Source of the DNA: Hydrogenophaga pseudoflava NBRC 102511
Lineage (GTDB): Bacteria > Pseudomonadota > Gammaproteobacteria > Burkholderiales > Burkholderiaceae_C
Direction: 5' to 3'
Length of the DNA stretch: 64,000 nucleotides
Assembly (NCBI RefSeq): GCF_001592285.1
Contig: NZ_BCWQ01000017.1
Span: forward strand, 50,137 to 114,136
Shown here: positions 51,129-60,367 of the stretch, in pieces
Layout: each line of letters opens with the position of its first letter
How positions within the stretch are numbered: the first letter of the stretch is position 1
The notes under the pieces: generated by a model
Seen by the model: the letters and a program-made list of their open reading frames with translations, nothing else
Databases searched by the model: none
What the model was told of the DNA's origin: nothing
Translations under genes and position numbers: made by a program

Positions 51129-51512
51129 CTAGCGGCCTGAATCGCGGGCTCTGCTGATGGCGTCTGCAATGTCCTGCCGCACGGGCATGGGCTGGAAGGC
51201 GCTGATGTTCGAGCGGCCGCTGTTGCCCAGGGGCAAGCGCCCCAAGGCATGTCCCAGAGGAACCAGCATCAGGCGGACGATTTGCCCGCGGACTTCGGCC
51301 CAGTTTCGGGTGCGCCATCCAAGCCCCAGCATCAGCACATGTGTCTCCAGGTGCGGATAAAGCCGCGTCTGGCCCAGCACATGCAGGGCTTCCAGCAAAA
51401 GCCAGCGCTGCCCGGGCTGGGCGTCGCTGGATTGCTTGTAGCTCGACAGCAGCCGCATGTACACTGCAGCATCGAAATCAACGGTGTGCGAAGTGTCAGT
51501 GGGCGTGACCAT
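51129..51512 (-). CDS. DUF3703 family protein
   Basis: 127 residues, soluble, rich in charged and His residues (ALHVLGQTRLYPHLETHVLML). DUF3703 proteins are repeatedly found next to CDF-like metal transporters and MerR regulators; no activity is known. The start overlaps the transporter 3' end by 17 bp. An in-frame ATG three codons upstream (51521) is possible. Confidence 0.75.
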   Translation of the reverse strand: MVTPTDTSHTVDFDAAVYMRLLSSYKQSSDAQPGQRWLLLEALHVLGQTRLYPHLETHVLMLGLGWRTRNWAEVRGQIVRLMLVPLGHALGRLPLGNSGRSNISAFQPMPVRQDIADAISRARDSGR

Positions 51513-52140
51513 GGTGATCATTCACTGTCAGTTCACCACGGGCCTGCCGGAGCACCTGCCAGCCGGCGTGAAGGGCGAGCACCGCCATCAGGCTGGCCAC
51601 GCTCAGGTCTGGCCATGCTTTTCCGGTTCCGAACACCCCCAATGCGGCCAGAAACACCGCCACATTGCCGATCGCGTCATTGCGCGAGCACAGCCAGACG
51701 CTGCGCATGTTGGCGTCGCCTTCGCGGAAGGCGTAGAGCATCCAGGCCACGCCCACGTTGGCGGCCAGCGCCATGATGGCCACCACGCCCATGGTCGGCG
51801 CATCAGGCGTTCCCCCGTTCCAGATCGACCAGATGGCCTGGCCCAGAACAAACACCCCAAAGCCCATCATGCTGACGGCCTTGAGCATGGCGGCACGCGC
51901 CCGCCATGCCAGTGCCGACGCCAGCACCGCAAGAGACACGCCGTAGTTCAGCGCGTCACCCGCGAAATCGATGGCATCGGCAATGAGAGACAGGGAGCCA
52001 GACGTGAATCCGGCCGACAGTTCAACAGCGAACATCGCAGCATTCACCGCCAGAGCGATCCACAAGACCCGGCGGTAGCGTGTCAGGTTGGCAATCTGGG
52101 TGGGCTTTGGGGTTTCGTGCTCACAGCAGTGGGCGGACAT
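51496..52140 (-). CDS. Cation diffusion facilitator-like transporter
   Basis: 214 residues with six predicted helices and the CDF motif AMFAVELSAGFTSGSLSLIADAIDFAGDAL at about 35-65 (Asp residues form the transport site). The N-terminus has CCEHE and the C-terminus ends with DHHGHAH, likely metal ligands. It lacks the ~80-residue cytoplasmic domain of full CDF proteins, as in the short Cd/Zn-linked group. AGGAG lies 5 bases before ATG 52140, and a MerR-type promoter lies upstream. Confidence 0.85.
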   Translation of the reverse strand: MSAHCCEHETPKPTQIANLTRYRRVLWIALAVNAAMFAVELSAGFTSGSLSLIADAIDFAGDALNYGVSLAVLASALAWRARAAMLKAVSMMGFGVFVLGQAIWSIWNGGTPDAPTMGVVAIMALAANVGVAWMLYAFREGDANMRSVWLCSRNDAIGNVAVFLAALGVFGTGKAWPDLSVASLMAVLALHAGWQVLRQARGELTVNDHHGHAH

Positions 52141-52217
52141 GGGAACTCCTGCAGGTACAGAATGAGGGCATTGGAAACCATGGAGCAACTACAGAGTCAA
52201 GTCTGCACCTCAAACGA
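52138..52217. repeat. 80-bp operator region, copy 1 (transporter side)
   Basis: Matches 62911-62990 without gaps at 67 of 80 positions. It includes the transporter start codon, its ribosome site and a MerR-type promoter. Homology stops where a divergent regulator gene would begin; here the end of a dsbA-like gene follows instead. Confidence 0.8.
52170..52200 (-). promoter_or_regulatory. MerR-family-type promoter of the CDF-like transporter operon
   Basis: On the minus strand: -35 TTGACT (52200-52195), 19-bp spacer, -10 TCCAAT (52175-52170). The long spacer contains an imperfect dyad ACTCTGTAG...CTCCATGGT. A 19-bp spacer with a central dyad is the mark of promoters activated by MerR-type regulators such as CadR/PbrR/ZntR. 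Confidence 0.7.
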
Positions 52218-52223
52218 CCAGGG

Positions 52224-52886
52224 TCACCGAGATTTCCGAATTCGCTCGACTTCGCTTTTTACCAACTCGTAGAGCTGTTCCGGATCAGTAGAAGACAGCG
52301 GCTTCCCGTTGACGAAGAAGGTCGGCGTGGCTCGTACCCCGATAGCCTTCAGATCCGAGACATCCTGCGACAGCACGGTATCCACCATGCCAGAGGCAAT
52401 ATGCTGACGTGCCTGCGCTACGTCGAGGCCGGAAGACTGCGCAATGGCCCATGCGCGATCAATGGCTTTTGCCCCCTGACCCGTCCACGCCCGTTGCCCA
52501 TCCAGTAGAGCTTCGAGCATGGGTTCAAACTTCCCCTGTGCACGAGCCGCTTCAAGAAGCCTAACCGCTTCCACTGACACTTCCCGGTGAAATGGCGTGT
52601 ACCGAATCACCAGGCGCGTTTCACGTGGAAACGCAGCAAGGATCTGCTTGACTCGGGGATAAAAGGCTTTGCAGGCTTCGCATGCAGGATCAAAGAACTC
52701 CACGATGGTGACTGGTGCGTCCGTGGCACCAATGACTGGCGAGTGTGGTCGCACCATTGAACCGGCCTGCTCTGAGGCCTGCAAAGCCGCAGTCTGCAGG
52801 GTATGGCGCTGATAAAGAAAGACAGCAGCGGAAAACATTGCCAAGGCGATCAGCGCCGATAGAACGACGATGTGACGGCGGGTCAT
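52224..52886 (-). CDS. DsbA-family thiol:disulfide oxidoreductase (copy 2)
   Basis: 220 residues: membrane anchor or signal (about 6-25), DsbA domain with active site CEAC near 70 (FFDPACEACKAFYP) and cis-Pro loop RATPTFFVNG near 187. GAGGAT lies 6 bases before ATG 52886. Strongly similar in design to the protein at 49007-49711, but without a neighbouring dsbB. Its 3' end lies only 7 bp from the copy-1 operator region, where a merR gene would be expected. Confidence 0.9.
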   Translation of the reverse strand: MTRRHIVVLSALIALAMFSAAVFLYQRHTLQTAALQASEQAGSMVRPHSPVIGATDAPVTIVEFFDPACEACKAFYPRVKQILAAFPRETRLVIRYTPFHREVSVEAVRLLEAARAQGKFEPMLEALLDGQRAWTGQGAKAIDRAWAIAQSSGLDVAQARQHIASGMVDTVLSQDVSDLKAIGVRATPTFFVNGKPLSSTDPEQLYELVKSEVERIRKSR

Positions 52887-53118
52887 GTGAAATCCTCGAA
52901 GTGATGAGGTTGTTTGGAATCAAACAGCGGCAACCTCAGTTGCCATGCCCTGCATCAGGTAGAAACCTTGCTGTCCGGGGGCTTGAAAAATAGCGCCTGT
53001 GGCGCTGAAGGCAGCCAGACTTTCGATCTGCCCAGTGAGTATTGGTTCTCTGGGGCCAGCACCGCGAATCTCCATCGCGAACACACCCGCCATCTCGAAC
53101 AAATACGTCACAAAGAGC
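52887..53118. other. Intergenic region between copy-2 dsbA-like and the P-type ATPase gene
   Basis: About 230 bp where a divergent MerR gene would commonly be. The minus strand has a 57-codon open frame (52920-53093, starting MAGVFAMEIRGAG) without a clear ribosome site; it is not recognised. No terminator is seen. Confidence 0.35.
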
Positions 53119-53149
53119 TTGACTCTGTAGTTGGTACAGGGTGTGAAAT
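53119..53149 (+). promoter_or_regulatory. MerR-family-type promoter of the P-type ATPase
   Basis: -35 TTGACT (53119-53124), 19-bp spacer, -10 TGAAAT (53144-53149). The spacer holds a good dyad, ACTCTGTA (53122-53129) with TACAGGGT (53135-53142). The first 15 bases (TTGACTCTGTAGTTG) are identical to the transporter promoter at 52186-52200. Confidence 0.75.
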
Positions 53150-53170
53150 TCTCGCTTCGAGTAAGGACCC

Positions 53171-55513
53171 ATGGCAAAACACCACCACGAAAATCCGCCG
53201 ATGCCCAACACACAACACGATCACGAAGCGTGTTGCGGGACCAATCATGCCGCAGTTGCTCGGCCGGACCCCACAGACGGGTCCTCTTGTTGTGCGCCCG
53301 CGACCCATGCTGCTCCCGATTCGGGCGGCGTTGAAGTGATTGCGCCGAACACCTTTCGTATCTCGACGATGGATTGCACGGTCGAAGAGTCGGAAATTCG
53401 CCGCGCCGTGGAGCCCATCTCCGGGATTCGCGGTTTGCACTTCCGCCTCCCACAACGGACATTGCGGATCGATGGCAGCAATGAGGCTGTCACCGCCGCG
53501 TTGACCGCCATCCGCCGAGCGGGCTTCGCGCCCGAAGCCGTGACAGCTTCAGCGGGTACGGATGTCACGGACCATGCTTCGCACGACCACGCATCGGGCA
53601 CCGGCACGAGCTACGCACGGTTCGCAGCAGCACTGGTGTTTGCGATGGCCGCAGAAGGCATCTCCTTTTTCGCGCCTGAAACCATGGCCTGGAAATTGGT
53701 GGGCATGGCGGTTGCTGCCCTTGCCATCGGGTTGGCGGGTCTCGAAACCTATGCCAAAGGCCTGACCGCAGTTCGACATGGCAAGCTCAACATCAATGCC
53801 CTCATGTCGGTCGCCGTCACGGGCGCATTCGTCATCGGCCAGTGGCCGGAAGCCGCCATGGTGATGGCCCTCTATGCCATCGCGGAGCTTATCGAGCAGC
53901 GCGCGGTCGATCGTGCCCGAAACGCCATCAAGGGCCTGGTCGATCTCGCGCCCGATGATGCCGAAATCCAGCAACCTGACGGGAGCTGGCGCCGCATCAA
54001 GGCGACCGAGGTGGCGCTCGATGCCATTGCACGGGTCAAACCAGGCGAGCGGGTTGCGTTTGACGGCATGGTCACCAAAGGCAACAGCAGCATCAACCAG
54101 GCCCCCGTCACAGGCGAAAGCATTCCTGTCGATAAGGAGCCAGGCAGTTCAGTTTTCGCAGGCACGATCAATCAAAACGGTGAACTCGAATTCCGTGTGA
54201 CCGCTGCGTCGAGCAACTCCACCCTGGCCCGAATCATTCACGCGGTGGAGGAAGCGCAAGGCACCCGGGCGCCTACCCAGCGTTTCGTGGATCGCTTCGC
54301 GGCCATTTACACGCCCGCCGTCTTTGTCATGGCCTTGGCGGTCGCTGTGGTACCACCGCTGCTGCTCGACTGGGCTTGGCTGACGGCGATCTACAAGGCG
54401 CTCGTGCTGCTGGTGATTGCATGTCCTTGCGCGTTGGTGATTTCGACCCCTGTCACCGTGGTGAGCGGACTGGCCGCCGCTGCGCGCCGAGGCATTCTCA
54501 TCAAGGGAGGTACCTACCTGGAGGATGCCCGCCTCATCAAGGCCTTGGCTGTGGACAAGACCGGAACCCTGACCGAAGGCAAACCGAAACTGGTGGCATT
54601 CGGGGCGTGGGGGCAAGCCGAAGAAGCCCAGGTGCAGCGTTGGGCGAAAAGCCTCGCCGCTCGCTCCGACCACCCTGTGTCCAAGGCCATTGCGGCGGGG
54701 ATCGATGGCGCTGCAGGAGACGTTGATCGATTCACCGCATTGCTGGGGCGTGGCGTCGAGGGCATGGTCGACGGCAAGGCCATGGTTCTGGGCAACCACC
54801 GCCTCATCCGGGAACGCAAGCAGTCCGATGCCCAACTGGATGCCGAGTTGATCGCCCATGAAACGCAAGGCCGCACCGTCACCCTCCTGGCGGACGACAC
54901 CGGAGTCCTGGGCTTGTTCGCGGTGGCCGACACGATTAAGTCCACCTCCGTGGCGGCGGTTGCACATCTCCAGCGACTGGGTGTCACCGCAGTCATGCTC
55001 ACAGGCGACAACGCGGCCACCGCGCAGGCAGTGGCGCAGGAGGCGAACATTGCAGATGCCCGTGGCGACCTCCTGCCCGAGGACAAGCTGACGGCCATCC
55101 AAGACATGCGCAAGCGCTATGGCCACACCGCCATGGCAGGTGACGGGATCAACGACGCGCCCGCGCTGGCGCAGGCGGACATCGGCTTCGCAATGGGTGG
55201 GGCCGGCACGGACACGGCCATGGAGGCGGCCGACATCGTCATCATGAACGACAACCTGGGCCGGATCGCCGAAACCATCGAGCTGAGCCGCAGAACGCAC
55301 GCGATTCTGTGGCAGAACATCAGCCTCGCTCTGGCCATAAAGGCTGTTTTCTTCGTGCTGGCCGTGGTGGGTAGCGCAACGATGTGGATGGCGGTTTTCG
55401 CGGACATGGGCGCGAGTCTGCTTGTGGTCGGAAACGGCTTGCGCCTTCTGCGCCGTGTCAAACAGGGCCAAGGAGAGCCTGCGGCACTCAATACAGCCCT
55501 GAATCTTCGCTAA
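53171..55513 (+). CDS. cadA: Zn/Cd/Pb-translocating P1B-type ATPase
   Basis: 780 residues. The N-terminal tail is His/Cys-rich (HDHEACCGTNH, SSCCAPATH), then one HMA-like domain (about 55-115) whose metal loop is MDCTVEE rather than CxxC, like the CxxE loops of lead/zinc/cadmium pumps such as PbrA. Core motifs: CPC near 417 (IACPCALVISTP), DKTGTLTEG near 462, [12 protein letters not shown] near 657. AAGGA precedes ATG 53171. It exports divalent soft metals; Zn, Cd and Pb cannot be told apart. Confidence 0.92.
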   Translation: MAKHHHENPPMPNTQHDHEACCGTNHAAVARPDPTDGSSCCAPATHAAPDSGGVEVIAPNTFRISTMDCTVEESEIRRAVEPISGIRGLHFRLPQRTLRIDGSNEAVTAALTAIRRAGFAPEAVTASAGTDVTDHASHDHASGTGTSYARFAAALVFAMAAEGISFFAPETMAWKLVGMAVAALAIGLAGLETYAKGLTAVRHGKLNINALMSVAVTGAFVIGQWPEAAMVMALYAIAELIEQRAVDRARNAIKGLVDLAPDDAEIQQPDGSWRRIKATEVALDAIARVKPGERVAFDGMVTKGNSSINQAPVTGESIPVDKEPGSSVFAGTINQNGELEFRVTAASSNSTLARIIHAVEEAQGTRAPTQRFVDRFAAIYTPAVFVMALAVAVVPPLLLDWAWLTAIYKALVLLVIACPCALVISTPVTVVSGLAAAARRGILIKGGTYLEDARLIKALAVDKTGTLTEGKPKLVAFGAWGQAEEAQVQRWAKSLAARSDHPVSKAIAAGIDGAAGDVDRFTALLGRGVEGMVDGKAMVLGNHRLIRERKQSDAQLDAELIAHETQGRTVTLLADDTGVLGLFAVADTIKSTSVAAVAHLQRLGVTAVMLTGDNAATAQAVAQEANIADARGDLLPEDKLTAIQDMRKRYGHTAMAGDGINDAPALAQADIGFAMGGAGTDTAMEAADIVIMNDNLGRIAETIELSRRTHAILWQNISLALAIKAVFFVLAVVGSATMWMAVFADMGASLLVVGNGLRLLRRVKQGQGEPAALNTALNLR

Positions 55514-55622
55514 TCATGTTTGTTCCGCAAGACGTCTGGCGCCAAGTGCATCACAGCAAGTTCACATGCGAATTTCGAGTCATACCGGTGAAAACCCCGG
55601 CGCCCCACCCCGAGGTCTGCGC

Positions 55623-56246
55623 GTGAGCGCCGCCCTGGCCCTGAACCAGGTGGCGTGTGTACGTGGGGGACGCACCCTGTTCAGCGGCCTGAATCTGCAG
55701 GTGCCAGGGGGCCAGTTGCTGCGCGTTGGTGGGGCCAACGGCGCGGGCAAGACCAGCCTGCTGCGCCTAATGTGTGGCCTGCTCAGCCCTACTGAAGGCG
55801 AAGTGCTGTGGCGGGGCAAGCCGCTGGCGACGCAGCGCGAACAGTGGGGCCGCGATCTGGTGTACGTGGGCCACGCCGCCGCGCTCAAGGACGATTTATC
55901 TCCGCTGGACAACCTTCTGACTGCCTGCACTCTGGGTGGCCAGGTTGTCACCCGGGCCGCAGCCTTGCAGGCGCTGACAGATGCTGGCCTGCGCGGCTTC
56001 GCGCGCACGCCTGTGCGCCGCCTCTCGCAAGGCCAGCGCCGCCGCTGTGGGCTGGCGCGTTTGGTACTGGCGCGGACTGCACCCCTATGGGTGCTCGACG
56101 AGCCCTTCAATGCCCTCGACACCGCCGCCACCGCCTGGCTCGAAGACCTAATCCGCACGCAAATGCTGCGCGGTGGCTCGGTGGTGCTCACCAGCCACCA
56201 GGGCGTGACGCTCGACGGCACGCCGCACCAGTTTCTCAGCCTGTGA
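55623..56246 (+). CDS. ccmA: Cytochrome c maturation ATPase CcmA
   Basis: 207-residue ATP-binding subunit of the haem-handling CcmABCD complex. Walker A GGANGAGKTS near 36, signature LSQGQRRRCGLARL near 138, Walker B VLDEPFNALD. GTG 55623 is preferred: GAGGT lies 6 bases upstream and the N-terminus SAALALNQVAC fits; ATG 55566 has no ribosome site. It is first of nine consecutive ccm genes and begins ~110 bp after the P-type ATPase, so it may share that transcript. Confidence 0.9.
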   Translation: MSAALALNQVACVRGGRTLFSGLNLQVPGGQLLRVGGANGAGKTSLLRLMCGLLSPTEGEVLWRGKPLATQREQWGRDLVYVGHAAALKDDLSPLDNLLTACTLGGQVVTRAAALQALTDAGLRGFARTPVRRLSQGQRRRCGLARLVLARTAPLWVLDEPFNALDTAATAWLEDLIRTQMLRGGSVVLTSHQGVTLDGTPHQFLSL

Positions 56247-56962
56247 ACTCCGGCGAGACCACACTCCCGATCAATTCCGCCGCGCAGCAGGGCTGGCTGG
56301 ATGGTTTTCTCTGCGTCTACCAACGCGACCTTCGCACAGCGTTGCGCCGGCCTGCCGACACGCTCACCGCCGTGGTCTTTTTCGTGATGGTGGTGAGTCT
56401 GTTTCCTCTGGGTGTAGGCCCTGAGTCCGCTCTCTTGCGCACCATGGCGCCGGGCGTGGTGTGGGTGGCAGCACTCCTTGCCTGCACGCTGCCGCAGGCA
56501 CGCTTGTTTGCCGACGATTTGCAGGACGGCACGCTCGAACAATTGCTGCTTTCCACACACCCTCTGCCCATGATGGTGCTCGGCAAAATCGCGGCGCACT
56601 GGTGCGGCTCGGTGCTGCTGCTGGTGCTGGTGTCGCCGCTGTTGGCGTTGCAGTTCGACCTCTCCGCTTCGGCCACTAGCGTGCTGCTGCTCACCCTGCT
56701 GCTCGGCACGCCGGTGCTGAGTTTGGTGGGTGCGATTGGCGCGGCGCTGACGCTGGGACTGCGCGGTGGTGGAGTGTTGATGTCGCTGCTCACGCTGCCG
56801 CTGGTGATTCCGGTGCTGATCTTTGGCTCGGGCGCGGTGGAAGCCCACAACGCAGGGCTGGGTGTGGGTGGCCATTTTTCGCTGCTCGGCGCCTTGCTGC
56901 TGCTGAGCCTGTTTGCCGCGCCGCTGGTGACCAGCGCCGCCTTGCGCATCTCGATGGAGTGA
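56243..56962 (+). CDS. ccmB: Haem exporter protein CcmB
   Basis: 239 residues, six predicted membrane helices. N-terminal segment CVYQRDLRTALRRPADTLTAVVFF is the CcmB signature. GTG 56243 overlaps the ccmA stop by 4 bp. Works with CcmA and CcmC to release haem-loaded CcmE. Confidence 0.92.
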   Translation: MNSGETTLPINSAAQQGWLDGFLCVYQRDLRTALRRPADTLTAVVFFVMVVSLFPLGVGPESALLRTMAPGVVWVAALLACTLPQARLFADDLQDGTLEQLLLSTHPLPMMVLGKIAAHWCGSVLLLVLVSPLLALQFDLSASATSVLLLTLLLGTPVLSLVGAIGAALTLGLRGGGVLMSLLTLPLVIPVLIFGSGAVEAHNAGLGVGGHFSLLGALLLLSLFAAPLVTSAALRISME

Positions 56963-56965
56963 CCG

Positions 56966-57724
56966 ATGGGTAAGAACACGCCTTTTTCAATCAACTGGTT
57001 CTATTACGCTGCGCCGCAGCGCTTCTATTCGCTGGCCGGCAGGCTGGTGCCGTGGTTTGGCGCGCTTGCCGTGGTGCTCACCACCATCGGCCTCTACCTC
57101 GGTCTATGGGTGGCACCCACCGACGCGCAGCAGGGCGAGGCCTACCGCATAATCTTCGTGCACGTCCCCACGGCCTGGATGTCAATGGTGGTGTACCTAG
57201 CCATGGCCACCTGGGCGGCCATCGGCCTGGTGTTCAACTCGCGCCTGTCGTCCATGATGGCCACGGCGCTGGCGCCCACCGGCGCACTCATGACCTTTCT
57301 GGCTCTGTGGACCGGCGCGCTCTGGGGCAAACCTACCTGGGGCACCTGGTGGGTGTGGGATGCGCGGCTCACCTCCGAGTTGGTGCTGCTCTTTCTCTAC
57401 ATCGGTTTCATGGCGCTGCACAGCGCGATCGACGACACCCGTCGCGCCGACCGCGCCGCCGGCTTGCTGGCCATCGTGGGCGTGGTCAACCTGCCAATCA
57501 TCTATTTCTCGGTGCAGTGGTGGAACACGCTGCACCAGGGCGCGTCGGTGAGTATCACCAAGGCGCCGAGCATGGCCACGCCCATGCTGCTGGGCATGCT
57601 GGTGATGTCGGTGGCCTGCTGGATGTATTGCATCGCGGTGGCGCTGGCCCGGGTGCGCTTGATCATGTTGGAGCGCGAACGCCACGCGCCGTGGGCGCAA
57701 CAGACACTGGGGAGCCTCGCATGA
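56966..57724 (+). CDS. ccmC: Haem lyase/handling protein CcmC
   Basis: 252-residue six-helix membrane protein that attaches haem to CcmE. Tryptophan-rich WWD motif near 124 (WGTWWVWDARLTS) and flanking His residues (HVPTAWM near 54; WNTLHQG near 190) are present. It starts 3 bases after ccmB and overlaps ccmD. Confidence 0.95.
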   Translation: MGKNTPFSINWFYYAAPQRFYSLAGRLVPWFGALAVVLTTIGLYLGLWVAPTDAQQGEAYRIIFVHVPTAWMSMVVYLAMATWAAIGLVFNSRLSSMMATALAPTGALMTFLALWTGALWGKPTWGTWWVWDARLTSELVLLFLYIGFMALHSAIDDTRRADRAAGLLAIVGVVNLPIIYFSVQWWNTLHQGASVSITKAPSMATPMLLGMLVMSVACWMYCIAVALARVRLIMLERERHAPWAQQTLGSLA

Positions 57725-57894
57725 ACAGCCTTGATGAGCTGCTAACCATGGGGGGCTACGGCCTGTATGTGTGGGGGTCGCTCGGCATGTGCGCGGCGGT
57801 GGTGGTTGCCGAGCTGATGGTGATCCGCTTTCGCCGCCGCCTGCTGGCGCAGGAAGCGGGCGACGAACGCGCTGCAGAGGAGACCACGACATGA
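57721..57894 (+). CDS. ccmD: Haem exporter accessory protein CcmD
   Basis: 57 residues with one membrane helix (about 15-37) followed by a basic, then acidic tail ([17 protein letters not shown]). Small size and position between ccmC and ccmE, with ATGA overlaps on both sides, identify it. Confidence 0.85.
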   Translation: MNSLDELLTMGGYGLYVWGSLGMCAAVVVAELMVIRFRRRLLAQEAGDERAAEETTT

Positions 57895-58355
57895 AGCCCC
57901 GCAACCGCCGATTTGTGGCGCTCGCTTTGGGTCTGGCCACGCTTGGAGCCGCCACCGCTTTGGTGCTCAACGCCTTCAACAGCAACCTCGTTTTCTTCTT
58001 CAGCCCGACGCAGGTGTTGGCCAACGAAGCACCACGCGAGCGCAATTTTCGCGTGGGTGGTCTGGTGCAGCAGGGCAGCGTAGTGCGCGAGCCGCAGGGG
58101 CTGACCATTCGCTTCATGGTGACCGACACGGCCAAGAGCATTCCTGTGACCTACACCGGCCTGCTTCCCGACCTGTTCCAGGAAGGCAAGGGGGTGGTGG
58201 CGCAAGGCAAGCTGGGGGCCGACGGTGTGTTTCGCGCCGACCAGGTGCTGGCCAAACACGACGAGAACTACATGGCACCCGAAGCCGCCGATGCCGTGGC
58301 GCGCGCGCGCGCCGGACAGACATCCATCGTGATCCCCGAAGGAGCGAAACCATGA
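57891..58355 (+). CDS. ccmE: Haem chaperone CcmE
   Basis: 154 residues: N-terminal anchor (about 8-28), OB-fold domain, and the haem-binding His near 123 in [11 protein letters not shown] (the HxxxY type). Holds haem covalently for delivery to CcmF. Overlaps ccmD and ccmF by 4 bp. Confidence 0.95.
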   Translation: MKPRNRRFVALALGLATLGAATALVLNAFNSNLVFFFSPTQVLANEAPRERNFRVGGLVQQGSVVREPQGLTIRFMVTDTAKSIPVTYTGLLPDLFQEGKGVVAQGKLGADGVFRADQVLAKHDENYMAPEAADAVARARAGQTSIVIPEGAKP

Positions 58356-60367
58356 TTCCCGAACTTGGCCATTTCGCCACCGTACTCGCGCTGCTGATGG
58401 CGCTGGTGCAAAGCGTGTTTCCGCTGGTGGGCGCGCACCAGGGTCGCAGCAGCTGGATGGCGATTGCTCGCCCGGCTGCGCAGGCGCAGTTCGGGTTGTT
58501 GCTGGTGGCCTTTGGTTGTCTGGTGCATGCCTTCGTTACCAGCGATTTTTCCGTGTTGCTGGCGGCGCAGAACTCGCATACCAGCTCGCCACTCATCTAC
58601 CGCGTCACCGCCGTGTGGGGCAATCACGAAGGCTCCATCCTGTTGTGGACGCTGATCCTGGCGGGCTGGACGATGGCGGTGGCCCAGTTCTCGAAGCAAC
58701 TGGACGACGCGATGCTTGCGCGTGTGCTCGGCGTTATGGGGCTGATCAGCGTGGGCTTCCTGCTGTTCACCCTGCTTACCTCTAACCCCTTCGAGCGGTT
58801 GTACCCGGTGCCACTGGACGGACGCGATCTCAACCCCTTGCTGCAAGACCTGGGCATGGCGATCCACCCGCCTATGCTCTACATGGGCTATGTAGGGTTT
58901 GTTGTGGCCTTCGCATTTGCCGTGTCGGCCCTGCTGGCTGGACGCGTTGACGCGGCTTGGGCGCACTGGTCACGCCCCTGGACCACCATGGCCTGGTGTT
59001 TCCTCACCCTGGGCATTGCGCTGGGTAGCTTCTGGGCTTACTACGAGCTGGGCTGGGGCGGCTGGTGGTTCTGGGACCCCGTGGAAAACGCATCCTTCAT
59101 GCCTTGGCTGGTGGGCACGGCACTGATCCATTCGCTCTCGGTGACTGAGAAGCGCGGTGGCTTCAAGTTGTGGACCGCGCTCTTGGCCATTCTCGCGTTT
59201 TCGCTCTCGCTGCTGGGCACCTTCATCGTGCGCTCGGGTGTGTTGAGCTCAGTGCACGCCTTCGCCACCGACCCGGCTCGCGGCGTGTTCATTCTGGTGT
59301 TTTTCGCGCTCGCGGTGGGCGGCTCGCTCGCGCTGTTTGCCTGGCGCGGCCCTAAGGTGGGCGGTGGGGGTGCGTTCGAGCTGCTCTCGCGCGAAAGCCT
59401 GCTGCTGGCCAACAACATTCTGCTGGTGGTGGCTGCGGCCGCCGTGCTGTTGGGCACGCTGTACCCGCTGGTGATTGACGCACTTGGCATGGGCAAGCTC
59501 TCGGTCGGCCCACCGTACTTCAACGCGGTGTTCGTGCCGCTCATTGCACCGGCCCTGTTCCTCATGGGCGTGGGGCCGCTGGCGCGCTGGCGGCAGGCCT
59601 CGCTGGGCGATCTCGCGCACCAGCTGCGTTGGGCCGCTGGAGTGAGCGTGGCCAGCGCGATGATCGCGCCGATAGTGCTGCAGCGCTGGTCACCGCTCAC
59701 CGGCCTGGGACTGCTGCTCGCGGTGTGGGTGGCGAGCACGGCGGTGCTCAACCTGGTGCAGCGCCTGCGCTCGCACCCGGCTTCCGCCTGGGGCGCGTTT
59801 CGCACCCAGCCGGGGAGCTACTTCGGCATGTTGCTTGCTCACTTCGGCGTTGCTGTGTTCATTGCCGGTGTCACGGTGGTCAGCAGCTTTCAGACCGAAA
59901 ACGACGTGCGCATGGAGGTGGGCCAGACCGCCGATGTGGGTGACCACAGCATCCGGCTGGACGAGATGAAAATGGTGCAGGGACCGAACTACACCTCTGC
60001 ACGCGCCACGCTCACCGTGAGCCAGGGTGGCGAGATGGTGGCGGTGATGCATCCCGAGCGCCGCGTCTACACCGTGAGCCGCATGCCCATGACCGAGGTG
60101 GCCATTGACCGGGGCGTGATGCGTGACGTTTACGTGGCCCTCGGTGAACCGGTGAGCGAAACCGCGTGGAGCGTGCGCCTGCACCACAAGCCCATGGTCA
60201 ATTGGATCTGGGGCGGTTGTTTGCTGATGGCGCTGGGGGGGCTGATGGCCGTGATGGACCGGCGTTACCGCGTCCGCAAGGCGGCTGCCGTGGCACCGGC
60301 CGCGTCGCTCGTTGACAACGCGGGCGCGGCGGGGCCGGTGATGACTGTACGGAGCGCACGCCCATGA
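58352..60367 (+). CDS. ccmF: Cytochrome c haem lyase subunit CcmF
   Basis: 671-residue membrane protein, about 14-15 helices. WWD motif near 234 ([19 protein letters not shown]), preceded by conserved [11 protein letters not shown] near 170. C-terminal periplasmic domain near 510-625. It transfers haem from CcmE to apocytochrome together with CcmH/I. Length is normal. Confidence 0.95.
   Translation: MIPELGHFATVLALLMALVQSVFPLVGAHQGRSSWMAIARPAAQAQFGLLLVAFGCLVHAFVTSDFSVLLAAQNSHTSSPLIYRVTAVWGNHEGSILLWTLILAGWTMAVAQFSKQLDDAMLARVLGVMGLISVGFLLFTLLTSNPFERLYPVPLDGRDLNPLLQDLGMAIHPPMLYMGYVGFVVAFAFAVSALLAGRVDAAWAHWSRPWTTMAWCFLTLGIALGSFWAYYELGWGGWWFWDPVENASFMPWLVGTALIHSLSVTEKRGGFKLWTALLAILAFSLSLLGTFIVRSGVLSSVHAFATDPARGVFILVFFALAVGGSLALFAWRGPKVGGGGAFELLSRESLLLANNILLVVAAAAVLLGTLYPLVIDALGMGKLSVGPPYFNAVFVPLIAPALFLMGVGPLARWRQASLGDLAHQLRWAAGVSVASAMIAPIVLQRWSPLTGLGLLLAVWVASTAVLNLVQRLRSHPASAWGAFRTQPGSYFGMLLAHFGVAVFIAGVTVVSSFQTENDVRMEVGQTADVGDHSIRLDEMKMVQGPNYTSARATLTVSQGGEMVAVMHPERRVYTVSRMPMTEVAIDRGVMRDVYVALGEPVSETAWSVRLHHKPMVNWIWGGCLLMALGGLMAVMDRRYRVRKAAAVAPAASLVDNAGAAGPVMTVRSARP

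Noticed and set aside
52162..52272. Possible truncated merR gene at copy 1
   Set aside because: Similarity ends at 52217, before the MerR coding start; no helix-turn-helix codons remain.
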